Of a stretch of DNA of 64,000 bases, positions 23,101 through 36,273 are shown one piece after another. This stretch comes from Parapristionchus giblindavisi. Its lineage: Eukaryota > Nematoda > Chromadorea > Rhabditida > Diplogasteridae. The stretch covers positions 116,749 to 180,748 of the forward strand of contig CALSFV010000120.1 of NCBI GenBank assembly GCA_943737045.1, given 5' to 3'. The first letter of the stretch is position 1; the number at the start of each line of letters is the position of its first letter. A model generated the notes under the pieces. The model was not told the origin of the DNA. It saw only the letters and a program-made list of their open reading frames with translations, and ran no database searches. The position numbers and the translations under genes were made by a program.

Positions 23101-26086
23101 CAAATGTAACGATACGTAACGAATGGTAGGACACTCATAGACTTATTTATACCGCAGCGGTATTACTTATTTATACTGTATTTAAAGTGCATGCATACTA
23201 ATTCTTGTGCATCTATTAATAATATTAATTTAAATATATAGTTTTCTTTCGTCTCATTTTGGACACCACTCCTTCGTACCATTCATTCAGAGATCAAAAG
23301 GAACCGAAATGCGACTCCCCTGAATTTTGCCAATCGAGGATATTTCGAAAAAAAAAAGGAAAAAAAATTAAACAATATTTGCTCTTTCGAAAATATCAAT
23401 GCGCTAAAGTTTACTATTGATATATTGAAACGGAAGAATTGCAAATTTGTTTCGGGGAAGTATCTGCAAAAATTTATTTCGAGAAAGTATCGAAAAAGCG
23501 AAAAACTAAAAATGCACATCTCTGCTGCCAATAGGGCAAATATGGATAAGTGGTTTACCACAATTTGTTTGCTTATTCGTTCGGGTTTTTGACCACTTGT
23601 CGTAAAAACGTTATCACGTTATTTACGTGAAAATAAGCGAAAAATAAGTGATTTTTGACAAATCTGACCAGTTTTAAAATTTTTGGTGAAATCTGACCAG
23701 TTGGCGGAGCCAAAAATTGTTGGTCTTAGCATAATGTATGAACGTAGTCTCTGATTTTGGTCAATTCATTAGTGATATCAAAGAAGATTCTTGTATGAAT
23801 TGGTTTAGAGTTCTCCCTGAATGGGAACAAATGTGAAGAATGAATCATCATAATCTCTGACTGAATAAGTACGCAAAAATATTTCAAGGGAGTATACAAA
23901 TTCCGAAAATGTCCCTGTCATACAAGGCCAACGAAAGAGTGAATAATCTATGAAGAAATTATTTTCATTACCAGTCATAGTGTTAGTGTATCAATATTCT
24001 GCCGTGTTGTACAGGGATTCAGTGCTTCCCATCACAATATCAATCAATATTCTGATTAATCAATCGATATGATATCAGGTGGTGTCTCTTCAACAGTATC
24101 ATCAGTATCTCCTCCATCAATTGGATCATCTACATCAACAGGAGGGGGTGGAGTCAATGGAGGTACACCTACTGGAGAGATGACAAGAAGTATAACAGAA
24201 GTAGGAAATCAACAAGATGATGAAATGTATGTTTACATCTATTCCTTATTACTCGTATTGTATACATTTAGTATTGATTTGATAATGAATGTCATCGGTC
24301 ATTTTGTGTGGGTATTACTATGGTTCTTATTTATATTCCTATCATTATAATTGATCTAGTAGCTTGCTATAGAAGATGTTCAATCTATATTGTGAAATAA
24401 TTGAATTGTTCCAATTTTAGTACGTCAACTCCATCAATGAGCAATGCAGCAGCGATAGACAATAAGATTGAACAGGCCATGGTATGTTTCCATACTATAT
24501 TCTTGTGTACATTATCTTTATTTAATTTAAATACTTCTTGACCAATCTAGCGAATACTGGGTTAATTTGAAATGCTCTGATCACACGCTCTTATTTGGTT
24601 TGTATGCCAGAGAGGGCCAGAGCTGAGTGTCAAATTAGATTACCCCTATAAGAATGATCTAGATATAGAAGTTTTTTTCACCTTTTACAAAATTGGAATA
24701 AAGTGAATGTATTGTATGACTTGAGTGTGAATGTTACACAAGAGATTATTATTACAGGATCTCGTGAAAACACATCTGACATTCGCCGTACGTGAAGAAG
24801 TGGAAATATTGAGGACTACGATAGCTGATTTAGAAACTAAGGTTACTCATTATATTATATTATATATTTGTCCTATTATATTGTATTATATTATATACTA
24901 AATGATTTGGTTGTATGGGAACCTTCTCACGCCCTTCCCCTCCTAACCGATCATTTGTGGCAACCGGTATCCACAATGGTGTAGTGCAGAAATCATAGGT
25001 CGAAAAGTGTCTTACAAAGTACCAATCCTGACCGGATTTTAAGCCGAAAATTCACAAAAATCGAGAAACCTAACCGGATTTTGAACCAAAATTTCACAAA
25101 AATCGAAAAACCTGACCGGATTTTGAGCCAAATTTGCCAAAAAATCGAAAAACCTGACCGGATTTAGAAAACCGATAACCTAGCTATTCGACCTATGGCA
25201 GAAATAATGGTCTTTGTATAGGTATTGCAATATACAAAGACCTTTATTACGTTATTACAATTTATTTATTTATTTGATACACCCGTGACAACATACGATA
25301 TAAATAATTGTAATGATTATTATATTTTAAAAGATATATATTTAGAGAAATATGATTTTTAAGGTGACGACACTGGAAACACAGAACGCGTACCTGCGGC
25401 GGTATGTCTCGCCAGAAGTGAGATATTGATCTTTGATCTTTGGTTGCTATCATACCATAGTCGTGAATATTATGCATATTCGCTCTATGACGTTTGTATT
25501 TGAATCATTATTTAACGATTACAAAAATATTTTCCTCCGATTTGATCTTTGATCTATAAGTTATTATTTGGTCTTTATTATATTGATATTTTGATCTTTG
25601 ATTTTGGTAATCCGTATATCTATCAGGTTTTGGCTAATCTGCCAGGTATGATTCAACAACATAAGATGAGTTTGCCTGCGACATCTTCACCCAATCCGGC
25701 TCTGTTACAACAGGTTCATCATTTATATATTTTTTCGCGTTATTTTCACAGTTTGTCTATGATTAGAAATAACAGATCACAATCTCTCTAATGGTGATTT
25801 GTAATTACTGATCATTTAGTATTACATTGAGCTTGTTCGATTTTACGTTTCGACCTAGTCATACATACGAAGTACTTGATATGTTTACAGTCGAAGGTAT
25901 TTGCAGGCTGTTTCCTCCTCTACTCCATCATCTACCGTATCCCCATCATTGGCTACCGTAGCTGCTTCAAGTAACTCACCTACCGTTCCGCCAACTACAG
26001 TAGGCTTATGTCCTGCAACGACTAGTTTTGCGAACTCACTAACTACCGTAGTGTGTCCGCCATCAACCAATTCCACACCGCGGTGA
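14188..26086 (+). CDS. TSC22-domain protein
   Basis: Thirteen exons: 14188-14233, 14447-14557, 14770-14879, 15076-15199, 18662-18738, 19061-19174, 19335-19557, 24079-24226, 24421-24481, 24758-24841, 25364-25417, 25627-25713, 25907-26086; 1419 nt, 472 aa. TSC22 proteins are leucine-zipper cofactors in growth, TGF-beta-type and osmotic-stress signalling. The TSC box (about 330-352) reads IDNKIEQAMDLVKTHLTFAV followed by REEVEILRTTIADLE; the zipper runs into TLETQNAYLRRYVSPEVLAN. Near residue 88, FQVVRVPGVFTRGRWKCWDY matches the conserved N-terminal motif of long TSC22 isoforms, so this is a long form. The middle and tail are Ser/Thr/Pro-rich and dotted with Thr-Val encoded by ACCGTA. Introns 4 (3.5 kb) and 7 (4.5 kb) are filled by a palindrome and a transposon. 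The first exon (MLNCFRGCLRP) is chosen on phase and is the least certain part; shorter isoforms from internal promoters are usual in this family. Confidence 0.88.
15350..18491. repeat. 3.1-kb giant palindrome (foldback element)
   Basis: Arms of about 1.34 kb (15356-16702 and 17148-18485) are reverse complements with few differences, mirrored about position 16925. Ends read CACTATCTGAGA outward to TATA. Matching open frames appear in both arms (for example 15435-15638 minus and 18212-18415 plus), a result of the symmetry. Each arm holds two diverged copies of a module beginning near GCTATTAAGCAAATAAAAA and running to ATAGTTTCTTAGAATT, so the palindrome is itself built of repeats. The 445-bp core contains a tRNA-like sequence and several AAGGGAATTATTCCCT palindromes. 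It lies wholly in intron 4 of the TSC22 gene. Confidence 0.92.
16697..16770 (-). pseudogene. tRNA-like sequence at the palindrome core
   Basis: On the minus strand TGGCTTAGTGG is a perfect A box and GGTTCGATTCT a good B box. The T arm GTAGG/CTTAC pairs around TTCGATT. The acceptor stem does not pair, so it is a tRNA-like relic or a pol III promoter rather than a tRNA. It starts where the left arm of the palindrome stops. Confidence 0.55.
20400..20835. repeat. 145-bp tandem repeat, three copies
   Basis: Copies begin near 20404, 20550 and 20694 at GGTCAGAT and share AACAAGAACTGCACTCGAAA and TACCTCCAAGTAG or TGCCTCCAAGTAG. A weaker inverted relative lies near 21040-21130. Inside the 4-kb element. 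Confidence 0.85.
22122..23115. repeat. nested element with CATTTGCC ends
   Basis: The left end has CACATTTGCCTTACGTGCCTA. The right end, around 23041-23115, holds a strong hairpin (GTGCCTACGCCGTAACCTCC and its complement) followed by GCAAGGCAAATGTAACG. The ends match the GTTACATTTGCC family at 4231 and 54231. The extent as one element is inferred. Confidence 0.5.
24994..25197. mobile_element. 204-bp hAT-like MITE with internal tandem repeats
   Basis: Starts CATAGGTCGAA, ends TTCGACCTATG, flanked by an exact 8-bp duplication GCAGAAAT (24986-24993 and 25198-25205). The interior is four copies of a unit of about 37-40 bp with CTGACCGGATTTT. Located in the TSC22 intron 24842-25363. Confidence 0.85.
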
Positions 26087-27587
26087 TTATCGATTTATCG
26101 ATTTTTATCTATGTTGAGTCTTTACTCATAATCCAGAGTATTTCACACTTCTTCATTGTTTTTCTCTAAACCTTTGCTCTTACTTGATTGATTAATCTGT
26201 AGAATAGTCTGCATATTTGGCACTTTTACACCGATGCACCATAACCCTTATACACCACCATCCTACTGCAATATGAATTCATTTGGACGCACTACTCGTA
26301 CAATACGAGCAGTTTATTACACCGCAATACCATCACCCTCTTACACCATCCCCAATGCTAGGAATGCTCGATACACTATTATATTCTTTTGTATGCTCAT
26401 ATATTCGATTAGATCGTTTAGCCTTTTTTGTAATCAATCAATAATGTGCTTCTTCTTCTTCCTTACTATCTAGACAGATTCACTACATTCTTTCATACAA
26501 ATGGATCAATATACGTCATGATCTACCATCTTCTCTTTCTATCTTCACTTTCCTCTTTCCATCCTTTACTATTAGTACTTGTCTAGAATAGGAATGAAGA
26601 TACATATAATCGATGCTTTCATATACCTTCCATAGATTCCATTCGTTCTTTACGCACCCAATACCGTATGCTCTTGTCGTGTAGTGATATGGTGCATTCG
26701 ACGTTTCCAAATTCGTAGCCTTTCATTGATACACGTTACGCACCAACTTTCTCTTCCCCCATATGCAATGTATTCCATATATACTACTCTTTCGTCAATC
26801 ATGATTACATGCCACACTTATACCATCTTACGAGGTTATTCATTGATTGACTCGTATTTAAATAAGAGAAACACATAGAGGAAGAGTAATAGCAGAGATA
26901 TATCATCTTAGGCTCCGCCTATTTTTATATTTGTTTTGATCGTACTAGCTACAGTATACAAGTTCCTCCGTTGTGAATGGCTAGGCATCGTTTTTATCTT
27001 CCCCTTCTCATCCTCATGTTTCTCATTTGCGAGCTTCTTTTTCTGATATAATATTTAATAATCGACTATCCTAGTTGCCCCGCCCCTTTTTGTATACGAT
27101 AATCATTGGAAATGTACCGTAACCCCCCTATTGCAGTATGAGTCTTCTTCCAAATATACTTTCACTGTGCTAATATCTTTTCTTGTTCTCTTCTCTATTC
27201 TGTGTAAATACATCGTCGATATCCACATATATAAACGGAATGTGAAATCTGTCCTACTGTAGTTGTTCAATTAGACTCCGCCCCCTTCCGTCTGAAGTGG
27301 GCGTGACTTGCAACACTTATCAATTAACACACCTACGATCTTTATGCTACGTGTATAAAATATGTACATTGCACCTGTGAAGTGGTATGGGATACGGTTG
27401 ATTACGGTAGGAATGGACAACTCGTTATAATAGTCAAGTGATTAGTGTGATAGTTTAAGAGACCGGTTTGGTATGACGAGATCAAAGGGGGTACTGTAGG
27501 GGCAGTTGATTATTGGGAGTATTACTGTATTGATACTAGAACTGATAAGATGGTGTACTGTATGAGTACGGTAGAAGCCGAGAGCAT
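26087..27587. other. convergent intergenic region (3' ends of TSC22 and OATP genes)
   Basis: Presumably holds the TSC22 3' UTR on the plus strand and the OATP 3' UTR on the minus strand. No further gene recognised. Several TACCGTA and TACAGTA words. Short open frames here lack family resemblance. Confidence 0.5.
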
Positions 27588-30500
27588 CTAGTTCCTGACT
27601 GAGAGATCGCGTAGTTTGATCGAATTGCGAGAAACCTGGATTACGGTAGATGATGGATGTATCAATCAATAAGGAGATACAGTACCTCTTCAATGTCAAC
27701 ATCATCTTCCATGATATTGATTGAATCGGCTTCACGATATACAAGAACGTCAGATATGAGTGCAATCGTACGAATGACACAGTAGGCTACATGCAATCTG
27801 CAATCGGTTTTAAAACTTTAAAACTTGAACGATATGATATTTCAGAATAAAAAAAGTTTGTATTGACACACAGCTTATAACTTATTTGATTAAAACAAAT
27901 TTAAAAAAAGAATGAAAATAAATAAATAGTGACGTACTTGATTCTCATTGAAACAGGATCATATATGGAACAACTTCCTCTTGTTCCATTACAAGATTGC
28001 TCCCATATAAGACATGTTGAATCTACGATGATTCCCCATAGAATCGGAGATGGTAATGTACCTAGAATATGATCTTTGATCCTTGAACTTCACACATTTG
28101 GGCATTTACCGAATAGTGAGATCAGAAAACCTTGCAGACCGAGTGCAGCGGATCGAGTGGCCGGAGGTACTGATCTGAAATCAATCAATAATCAGAGATA
28201 ATCGATAATTGGTGGTATACCTGATCAGAATGAGTAGACCGGGTACGATACCGAGTCCAGCAACGAACGATCCGAGAAGTACGGTAACGAAGAAGATTAC
28301 GGTAGCCGGTTTGCATGAATGTTTACACCAATCCTTGTGTACTTGATGACCAACAGATGTGCAGGAACAAGACGAGAACAACTGAGATTACGATGCTTTT
28401 AGTTCGAAGATTACGGTATAATAATTAAGAAATGATCTTTGATCTTTTTGATGCTAATCCAAGTCTGTTTTCCCTTCCTATACCATTTGATGAAAGATGA
28501 AATACAAACTAACAATGCTATATCCTTTCTTCTCGACTTCTCTACATCCAGCATGACAAGGGGAGAAGTATGGTTTTCCATTCTTATCACATACAGGATA
28601 CAATTTGGCTCCATCACATCCACAGTCACTATTGCATACACGAGTCAGATTGTAGTTCACGTCCCTCAAATCATCAGAATTAGTAATAATCACTTTTATC
28701 AGACATACAATATGAAAATAAATGAACGACATGACTTTATTTACGTCCGTATTTTCTGATTAACATTGTCGTAGTGTTTGTTGGGGTGTGGGATAGCATA
28801 GTCTTGAAAGGGTCCCTACCATGACTCAGTGATCCCTCTATAAAATGGTCCCTTTATGAGGGTGTGGCCATTGGATAAATAACGATAGATCAAGGGAACG
28901 GTAGTCTATTATGAGAGTATATAGAGTACTTGGTCAAGTGGAGGGAATACTCGCTGAATGGTAGAATGATTGTTGTCTAATGAGTCAAATATAGATGAAC
29001 TCGATGAATATGGACTGTAGCATATCATTGATTAGAATGCAATAACGTTTCTTTCATTATCACACATTTTCTCCACTTCCTTTTTGAATCAAAGACATTT
29101 TGAAACCTTTTGATACCACTAACAAGGAAATGGTTTGAACTTAGGCTCTCCATTTTGAACCATTCATATGCTATCACATGATTCAATCATAATTTTCTCT
29201 ATATGGAATACTATGGGATAGTTTATGAAATGTACGAAAAGTAGAGCCTATAGTCTAATTTCGGACTATTCGCTTGTAATTGTGTTCTAAAACCGAAAAT
29301 TCTAAAATGGGGATAGTTTCGTATATCACAAATCACATGTGAATAAATTCTTTCTTCTTCTTCGCAGCATTTCAATTTTGAATGTTCCCTTACCAGTCTA
29401 ATTTTCAAAGGAAAACGAATTATAAATTGAATGAGTAAAATTTTGATAGGTTAAATGAAACATACGCATGGTCCCTTCCAAGTTCAGCTAATGCAGAATC
29501 ACATGAAATGAAGATCTTTGATGAGTAGATCACAATATTAATCATTGAAACTATCAATACGAACATGGCCACTCTGAAAGATTATTGATTGATTTCATTT
29601 TTTGACGACATTGTTTATTTTGTTTTGATTTGACCAAAACGTTGTATGAATGGAGCTCACACTACCTTTATTATCATTCTATTTTTCTGATCTCGCATAA
29701 AGATATTACATTTTCGAAAACAAACCTTTTTCCATTCAATTTGAATCTTCTCGTGATATATCCACCAATTCCACTGCCAAGTGCGAATCCAAAAACACCG
29801 AAGATAGCTGTCATTTTATTATTACTATTTTCATTAAATGTTTGTGATTAATTTTTGAAAACATTAGAATATGGACACTCACCCATATATCTGTGAACGA
29901 GATAACGTGGAATTCCGAAATGATTCTCGAGATATTTGGGAAGGAAAACGATATATCCCTCAATAATAACAATTATCTTAATATGTATTTATGAACAGCG
30001 TTCTAAGGAAAATCTTTGTTTTCAATCTCCATTTACTTAATGTTTCTATATATTTTCCCATAGGGTAAAAGAAATGTAAAAAAAAAATTTCATAAAATTA
30101 GCGACGACAGAATAAACGATATTAAAAAACCTTGAAAGCCATGATATCAAGTATTCTTCCAGTCGCTGAGTACACGTAGATATGACTACTGAGGACTGAC
30201 TTGTATGTGTCACGGAAGTCTACAAAGATCAAAGATCAAAGGTCAAAGATCAATCAAGATATCAAAGATCTAAAAACAGACCCTTGGCCTTCTCAATGAA
30301 ACCCTTATGGGAATCATCAGTAGAATTATGTTTATCATTGAAATTAATCTTTGTGATCTTTCCGTCAGGTGATGCAACTCTGAACAATACAATTTCAAAA
30401 ATTATTTAAATTATTATTTTTTTTCTAAATTAATTAAAACATACTTGACTTGTGACGTCGGGAAGAAACATAGGGCTAGAGAAGGAAGGACGGTCACTGC

Positions 30501-33500
30501 TCCTATGATCAGAAATCCTAACCACCACGCACCGATCCATGTCGAATCTTCAGGATTTAATCCCTCCGGGGCTAAACATTAAATATCAAAGATCAAAGAT
30601 CAAAAGTCAAAGAAGTCACTTACGATTGAAGTCATAGTAGAGTTTGTTAACGAAACTGGCAACGAGGAATCCTGAGATTGGTCCGAGAATACGAATAAAT
30701 GATATGGCACCTGAAGATTAATGAATTAGAGAAAAAGAAATAGATTGATCTTTTATATCTTAAAACATTACTTTCCAAGTTTTTTTAAATGGTATCGAAA
30801 ACAATGCAGTACAAAAAAGAAAACACTGCTTATCCACTATTTTGGAACGGATAAATCCAATTCCAACTTTTGAAAGTACAGAATAAGATGTATAAGAATG
30901 TTGAAACCACAAACCAAAGTAAGTCGGTACACTCTTCCTTGATACATTATCATCAATAAGAGGAACTCCTAATGACCATGGAAGAGTTCTTCCTATTCCA
31001 AGTAGAAGAAGAGCGAGACAGAAGACAATGAATGGACCACGAGATGAATCTCCATCGATACAACGAATGTCCTACAATGAAGAGGATACTGTAGAGGCAG
31101 ATATTGATTGGATCTTTCACATGATAAATGCTGGAACTACGGATTGAGTATTACGTAGTATATCATTCTCTGTTCAATTGTAACTCATGTCATAGTTATG
31201 ATTCTATCAGACTATACTTGACAACTACACACAACAAAATATAAGGTCTCTATGAGTTGAAAAAGATGATTAAGTGATCAGAATTGTATTTCTTTTATGG
31301 TCATTGTCTGATCTCATTGGATACGATTAGATTGTGTTTATCTTATAGTCTCTATATATCATCATGTATCATTATGTCATCATGTATCATTATGTTCATC
31401 ATGTATCATTATGTTTCACTCGTATTTTCTAATTGTTTCTCGTTGCGCTCTCGGGCGTAGATAAAATATATAATATATCTATGGTGCCATTTTAAGAGAT
31501 CATGAGAGAGAAGGAGAGGGAGAGACGGAGAGGGAGAGAAGGAGAGGGAGGGAATTGGAACGTGCGACTTATGGAAGATCAATTGGGACACCGCACCTAT
31601 CCATCGAATACAACCTGTTTTTAGAGTGATAAGAATGATATATTGATTGATCCCATCACATAATGTAACTATGTATCAGTAGATATGAACACCTATGAAC
31701 AACTGAAAATGAGTCATCCAAAATCTTTTGTGGTGTTCAAAAGTCGCGAATAGAATATAAACAAAACGAAAAATGGGCAAGAGTGTGAATAAAACGAGGA
31801 GATTTTTCTTTTATTCTTTCCTTTGGGAATTTTTAAACAGAACATAATGCACACATGGCTGTGGTAAAGATGAACGTTATTCAGTACAGAGTTTTGGTGG
31901 CTTTCTTATCTGGACACTTAATGAGAAAAAAAATTGACAAATGATAAAGAGAAAGATACTGTTAGATAGTTTATTGCTCAGTGCTTTTCGATGGCAGCGA
32001 ATAAATAAATAAATAAATATGTAAATAGTTCGTTAGAATAAATGAATAAATAGTTTGTTAAATATTCAAACGGATATGACGAGATACTCTCTCTCTCTCT
32101 GATTTTAAAGAAGGGGACCAATGAGTTGGCATGACTGACTCCCGAAACGATAAGCATGCTAGCTATTGTTTATATTATATGGTAATTGGCGTAAGGGATA
32201 ATGAGAAAATGAGAGAGAAAGTATGCAAATTCGATGAGCACTGCCTTGATCATAGTGAGCTTTAAACATATCGGGAATCAATATCAGATATGTCTTTCGA
32301 TTCGTGTGATGAATCTCTATCATAATATCCGAACAGTCTTATTACGAAAAAACTCGTGGGTCTCCATCTTTAATATGTTTAAAATATTGTGGACATACCC
32401 TTATTTTGTCCCTCAATCCATTAACGAGTACACTACAATATGAGAATGGAGCATTAGCAGCTGCTTGAACGGCCTGAATTGTGGACTGCAATACAATTTA
32501 TCTTTGTGAACCATAAACATCTACCTATCTGTAGATGACACAAGTGATTGTTTATATCGAAAGTTACTTACTTCATCGTAACTTTCAAGTCAGTTTTGGT
32601 CAGCAGACTAAATCAGCATCAGCATACCAGTCAGCAAGATGCTAGGCACAATATGAAGCTGGTGAGTCATCTCACCAACGCACCTTGAGTCCATTGCCAT
32701 CCCTTCTTCTGGAGATGAACTTTGCGAGAATTGCTCTTACTTTGGAAGCATCGGATGGAGAAGGAGAAGAGAGAAGTTTACGAGATTCATTCACTGCCTA
32801 GAAGAATATGTAATCCCTAACAATCTGGTCATGAATAAAAAAATCTGAAAGCCAGATATGGGTACATCAAAATAAAATTCCTTAAAAATGGCTGTGTAGT
32901 AGTAGTAATAATAATATTCCTATTTAGGTAATGTCCACGTGTATTATAGTGAGTCCCTTGAGTAAATAAGGTACCCAATATAGTCGATGACCATTCTCAT
33001 TTCTTGACTATTGATCATCAAAGATTTACTCATCAAAAAGGCAATCATTGTTGTCTGGTACAGATGTTCTTAATTAAACTCCCTCTCCCTCTTCCTTTCT
33101 CTTCCTCTCCCTCTCCTTCTACCCCTCCCCCTGCATTTCTCTCCATCTCCCTCTACCTCTTCCTCACCAATTCTTTCTCTTTATTCCATTCCTCTCCCTC
33201 TTCCTTTCTCTACCTCTTCTTATTCAGCGAGTAATCGTGTCTGTTCTTTTGTAATTCTTCTTCTTCATCACAGATCTGCATCAATTCTTTCGATGGAACA
33301 GTTCTATTATTCCATCTTCATCTTCTTCTCTTATCAATTCACAAAGATCCTCAATGACATTTGACCACAAATCATCGTTTAATCAACTTCGGTCTCTTCT
33401 GAACTCTACACTCTCTCGATAGAGAACAACGAAATAATGTGTGATATGAAGAGTTAGTATAAAATGTACTTGTGAGAAATTCGTGAGTAAGATCAACACA

Positions 33501-35277
33501 TGATCGGGACATTTCGGGAACCCGCGTACCAAAAATAAATTATATTCTAATAGGCGGAATATAATGGGCATCCACATGATTAGACATCTAACCTTATGTA
33601 ATAGTTGATAATCGACCATATAAGGTGATGAGGAATTTCCTTCCATTGATATCTATAAATGGAGAAGATATAATATAACTGAAACTGATTAACTATATAT
33701 TGCGGAACTGCATCATTAAATTCATATAAAATTCAGCTTCAAACGGAGTGTTAAGCTACCGTAATCATGCCACTTGAATCGTGAACTAACTACCGTATAC
33801 CGTACCTCTACAGTCTTTTCCATATCAACGGGAATCTTGGACAGATTATTGAGTAGATCAGGAGGGAATCGATCGGAGATCAAGGGATACCGTAGTAGAA
33901 GTTCAAGGGAAGCGTTGGGAGAGAACAACTCATTCGAAGGCATAAGGGCTTCCTGAATGATATTAATGATTCCATTCGGAATGTTACCGTATACCTCGAT
34001 CTTATTGTATGTAGTCTTTGCGATTGGAGGTACAGGGAAGATGAAGTTGGGAGAAGCAGTGAGGAGATAGGCAATGGCCATTCCAAATGTACCTTCAAGT
34101 AAAAGATGCGAATAATGGATATTGGAAATAGTCCCTTCATATTAAGTCTCTTTCCGACTCAACTAACAACAACTTTACGTTAACAAATTATCATGATAGA
34201 TCATCGATTTCGTAAAACTCTGATCCAAATAGGACGAAATTAACTTCAAAATTATTTTTGATCAAAGGTACCAGAAAGCGAAACTTTTCTTCGAAGATAC
34301 AACTTTTTTTTTGAGATTCAGGTTTACGACTTTTCTGAAGCATTGGCCGGACAATATATATTTCTTTTTGGTATGAAATTTAAAAAAAATTTTCTATAGT
34401 ATTAAGTGTCTCCAAAGTGGGGAAAATCCCAACTCGGAGTTGAGAAGTAAATTTCTCGTGAATAGTAGAATTTAACTCGTTCAAAATGTTTCCTTATGGT
34501 CTCACAGGGTTTCCATAATCATTAGCCATAGGGAACCTGAAGACCACCATCTTTTATCCGGTTTGTGCACTTAATCTGACAAGGAATCGATGTTGTACAA
34601 AAGTTGCGAAAAGAAAAAAAGAAAGTGTGTAAATCTATCAGAGTTTTCTCTGCTTTTCTTTACGTAACTTTTGAATAGAGTGAAAGACATTCAGAATAAC
34701 CCTCTTTTTCTTTTCTTTTTTTTCGCTCTTGCAAAGTTTCAAACAGAGTTGATTAGATTTCGGAGTATTTTCTCTCTATATTTCCTACTGTAGAGAATTC
34801 AGTTACCGTACCTGCACCAATCCATCTTGCTCGATTGCCTCTCGCACCGAAATATGCGATGAAGACTACGGTAGGAATGTATCCGATGTCACCTGATATC
34901 GATTGATTTTTGAATTGTAATTGAATGAACTGAAAAGGGTACGAAGTGTGTATCTGATATGTTTCATGAGTGGATTATCATTTCTTGAGTTTGATATAGA
35001 ACCAATTTTGGACATCCGAAACAACAAAATATTAAATGGAATAAAAATGAAACGTACTCGCTGAGACGAGAAATCCGGACATTCTCGATGGAAGTCTGAA
35101 CTGTTTCTCTATATTCTGAACAGCAGACACAATGTACATGCCACCCATTGCCTCTAGTAGATAAACCACCACGAATATAGTCAAGAAAGCATGAAGTCGT
35201 GTCACTCCTCCTTCTCGTTCTGGTGGAGGACGGTCGGGAACTGGTGATCGTGGCTTGTCCCACACTTGAGCAGCCAT
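27588..35277 (-). CDS. organic anion transporting polypeptide (OATP/SLCO family)
   Basis: Twenty exons: 35277-35058, 34892-34812, 34092-33806, 33652-33593, 32797-32684, 32485-32399, 31071-30915, 30710-30624, 30571-30445, 30379-30282, 30219-30131, 29958-29883, 29807-29726, 29573-29466, 28664-28514, 28381-28221, 28174-28110, 28061-27938, 27797-27686, 27635-27588; 777 aa, all phases consistent. A twelve-helix plasma-membrane carrier for amphipathic organic anions. Landmarks: LLEAMGGMYIVSAVQNIEKQF (helix 1-2), DIGYIPTVVFIAYFGARGNR, LGIGRTLPWSLGVPLIDDNV (helix 4), the family signature as DSTWIGAWWLGFL (usual Arg replaced by Thr), GYIVFLPKYLENHFG, and a Kazal-type loop (about 560-612) with VCNSDCGCDG and SPCHAGCREVEKKGYS. 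The tail ends WGIIVDSTCLIWEQSC then RNSIKLRDLSVRN. The ATG follows TTGATAG directly, so trans-splicing is likely. The long first outer loop (exons 3-5) is the least certain stretch. Confidence 0.93.
33078..33225. repeat. CT-rich low-complexity tract
   Basis: CTCTCC/CTTCCT sequence inside an OATP intron (32798-33592). Confidence 0.85.
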
Positions 35278-36273
35278 CTATCAAGGTTACGCATTGTACA
35301 CAATTGATATAAGTGGGTACGGTAGAAATGGCTTATGGTAGGCTATGTGTACGGTAAGTATGGGTAATAGGTCAACCCGAAGATATCTATGGTGTAGATC
35401 GTATAATTGGATTAGTTAGGGGGAGTACGGTAGGTCACAACAATGACAGTGAAGAATTCGAGAAATTATTTCGGCACACAATCAGTCCAGTTTGCCATTG
35501 TTTCAGATGAACGACGAAAAATTGTGGAGAATATCTATGACCAAGGTGACCAAACCAGGGACCATCGAGACCAATGAGAGTGATAAAGATATGATGATTA
35601 ATGATTGAGAGGGTGTATTTATATGAAGACAAAGGAAGAGGAATAAGTTGACGAATAGAGAGTGAGTAATGATGGAGTGAAGTATATCACGTATACTGTA
35701 TCCTGAATCAGGGACAACTTTTAGAATATTACATCTTTACTGCTACTCAAGAATCCTTGTTCTATCTTTCTTGAATTAAAAACTGAAAAGTTTAAAGTTC
35801 CAAAACGTTCCAGAATGAAGTTGGTACGTCTTGGGCAATCTTCCCATGTGTGTCACATTTACGGGAGAAATTATTAAAAAGTGATTGGAATTAAAACTTC
35901 AAAGTAAAAAAAAGTTCAAAGTAGGGAGAATTCAGTGATGAGAGGTAGATCATCTATAGTGCAATGATAATAAAAGATGATCATGAATGAAGATCGAGTA
36001 ACAACATCAACATCATAAGCTGATCTTCATTAAATGAAGCTAAACTCCCTTGATTGCATCTAATAGTAAGCCTACACAGAAGATTGAAAATAATAGTAAC
36101 TGTAATGAAGACTGTTTTATACCCTTTGTGCACTCGGAAGGAATCAAGATTGATTGATCGATTCATTGACTCAGAGTTAAAGACGCTTTAACTTCTTTTG
36201 CGTAAATTCAGCGAAAATGGCATTGTGAGTGAGAATGAGCCTCAAAAGGAAGAAAAAGACTAGAAATGAATAG
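35278..36273. other. upstream region of the OATP gene
   Basis: No supported exon. Should include the OATP promoter on the minus strand. Contains TACGGTA words and short AT-rich stretches. It ends at the transposon boundary. Confidence 0.45.

Larger units (their letters stand above)
19706..23740. mobile_element. 4.0-kb hAT-like element
   Basis: Inverted ends: the left begins CATACATTTTCAAACC and continues with two TCTGACCAGTTT repeats. The right ends ATAATGTATG preceded by the same repeats inverted. An exact 8-bp duplication, AACGTAGT, flanks it (19698-19705 and 23741-23748). It carries nested repeats (145-bp tandem array, GTTACATTTGCC hairpins, CTCTC-rich blocks) and no recognisable transposase, so it looks non-autonomous and degenerate. 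It fills most of TSC22 intron 7 (19558-24078). Confidence 0.8.

Noticed and set aside
27442..27634. Longer OATP C terminus in another frame (QELDALGFYRTHTVHHL)
   Set aside because: The preceding exon ends in phase 0, which selects the short tail RNSIKLRDLSVRN followed by TAG.
33214..33400. Possible extra OATP exon (frames reading NNRTVPSKELMQICDEEEE or ELIREEDEDGIIELF)
   Set aside because: Neither frame has acceptor and donor phases compatible with the neighbouring exons, while skipping it keeps the gene in frame (exon 33652-33593 joins 32797-32684).
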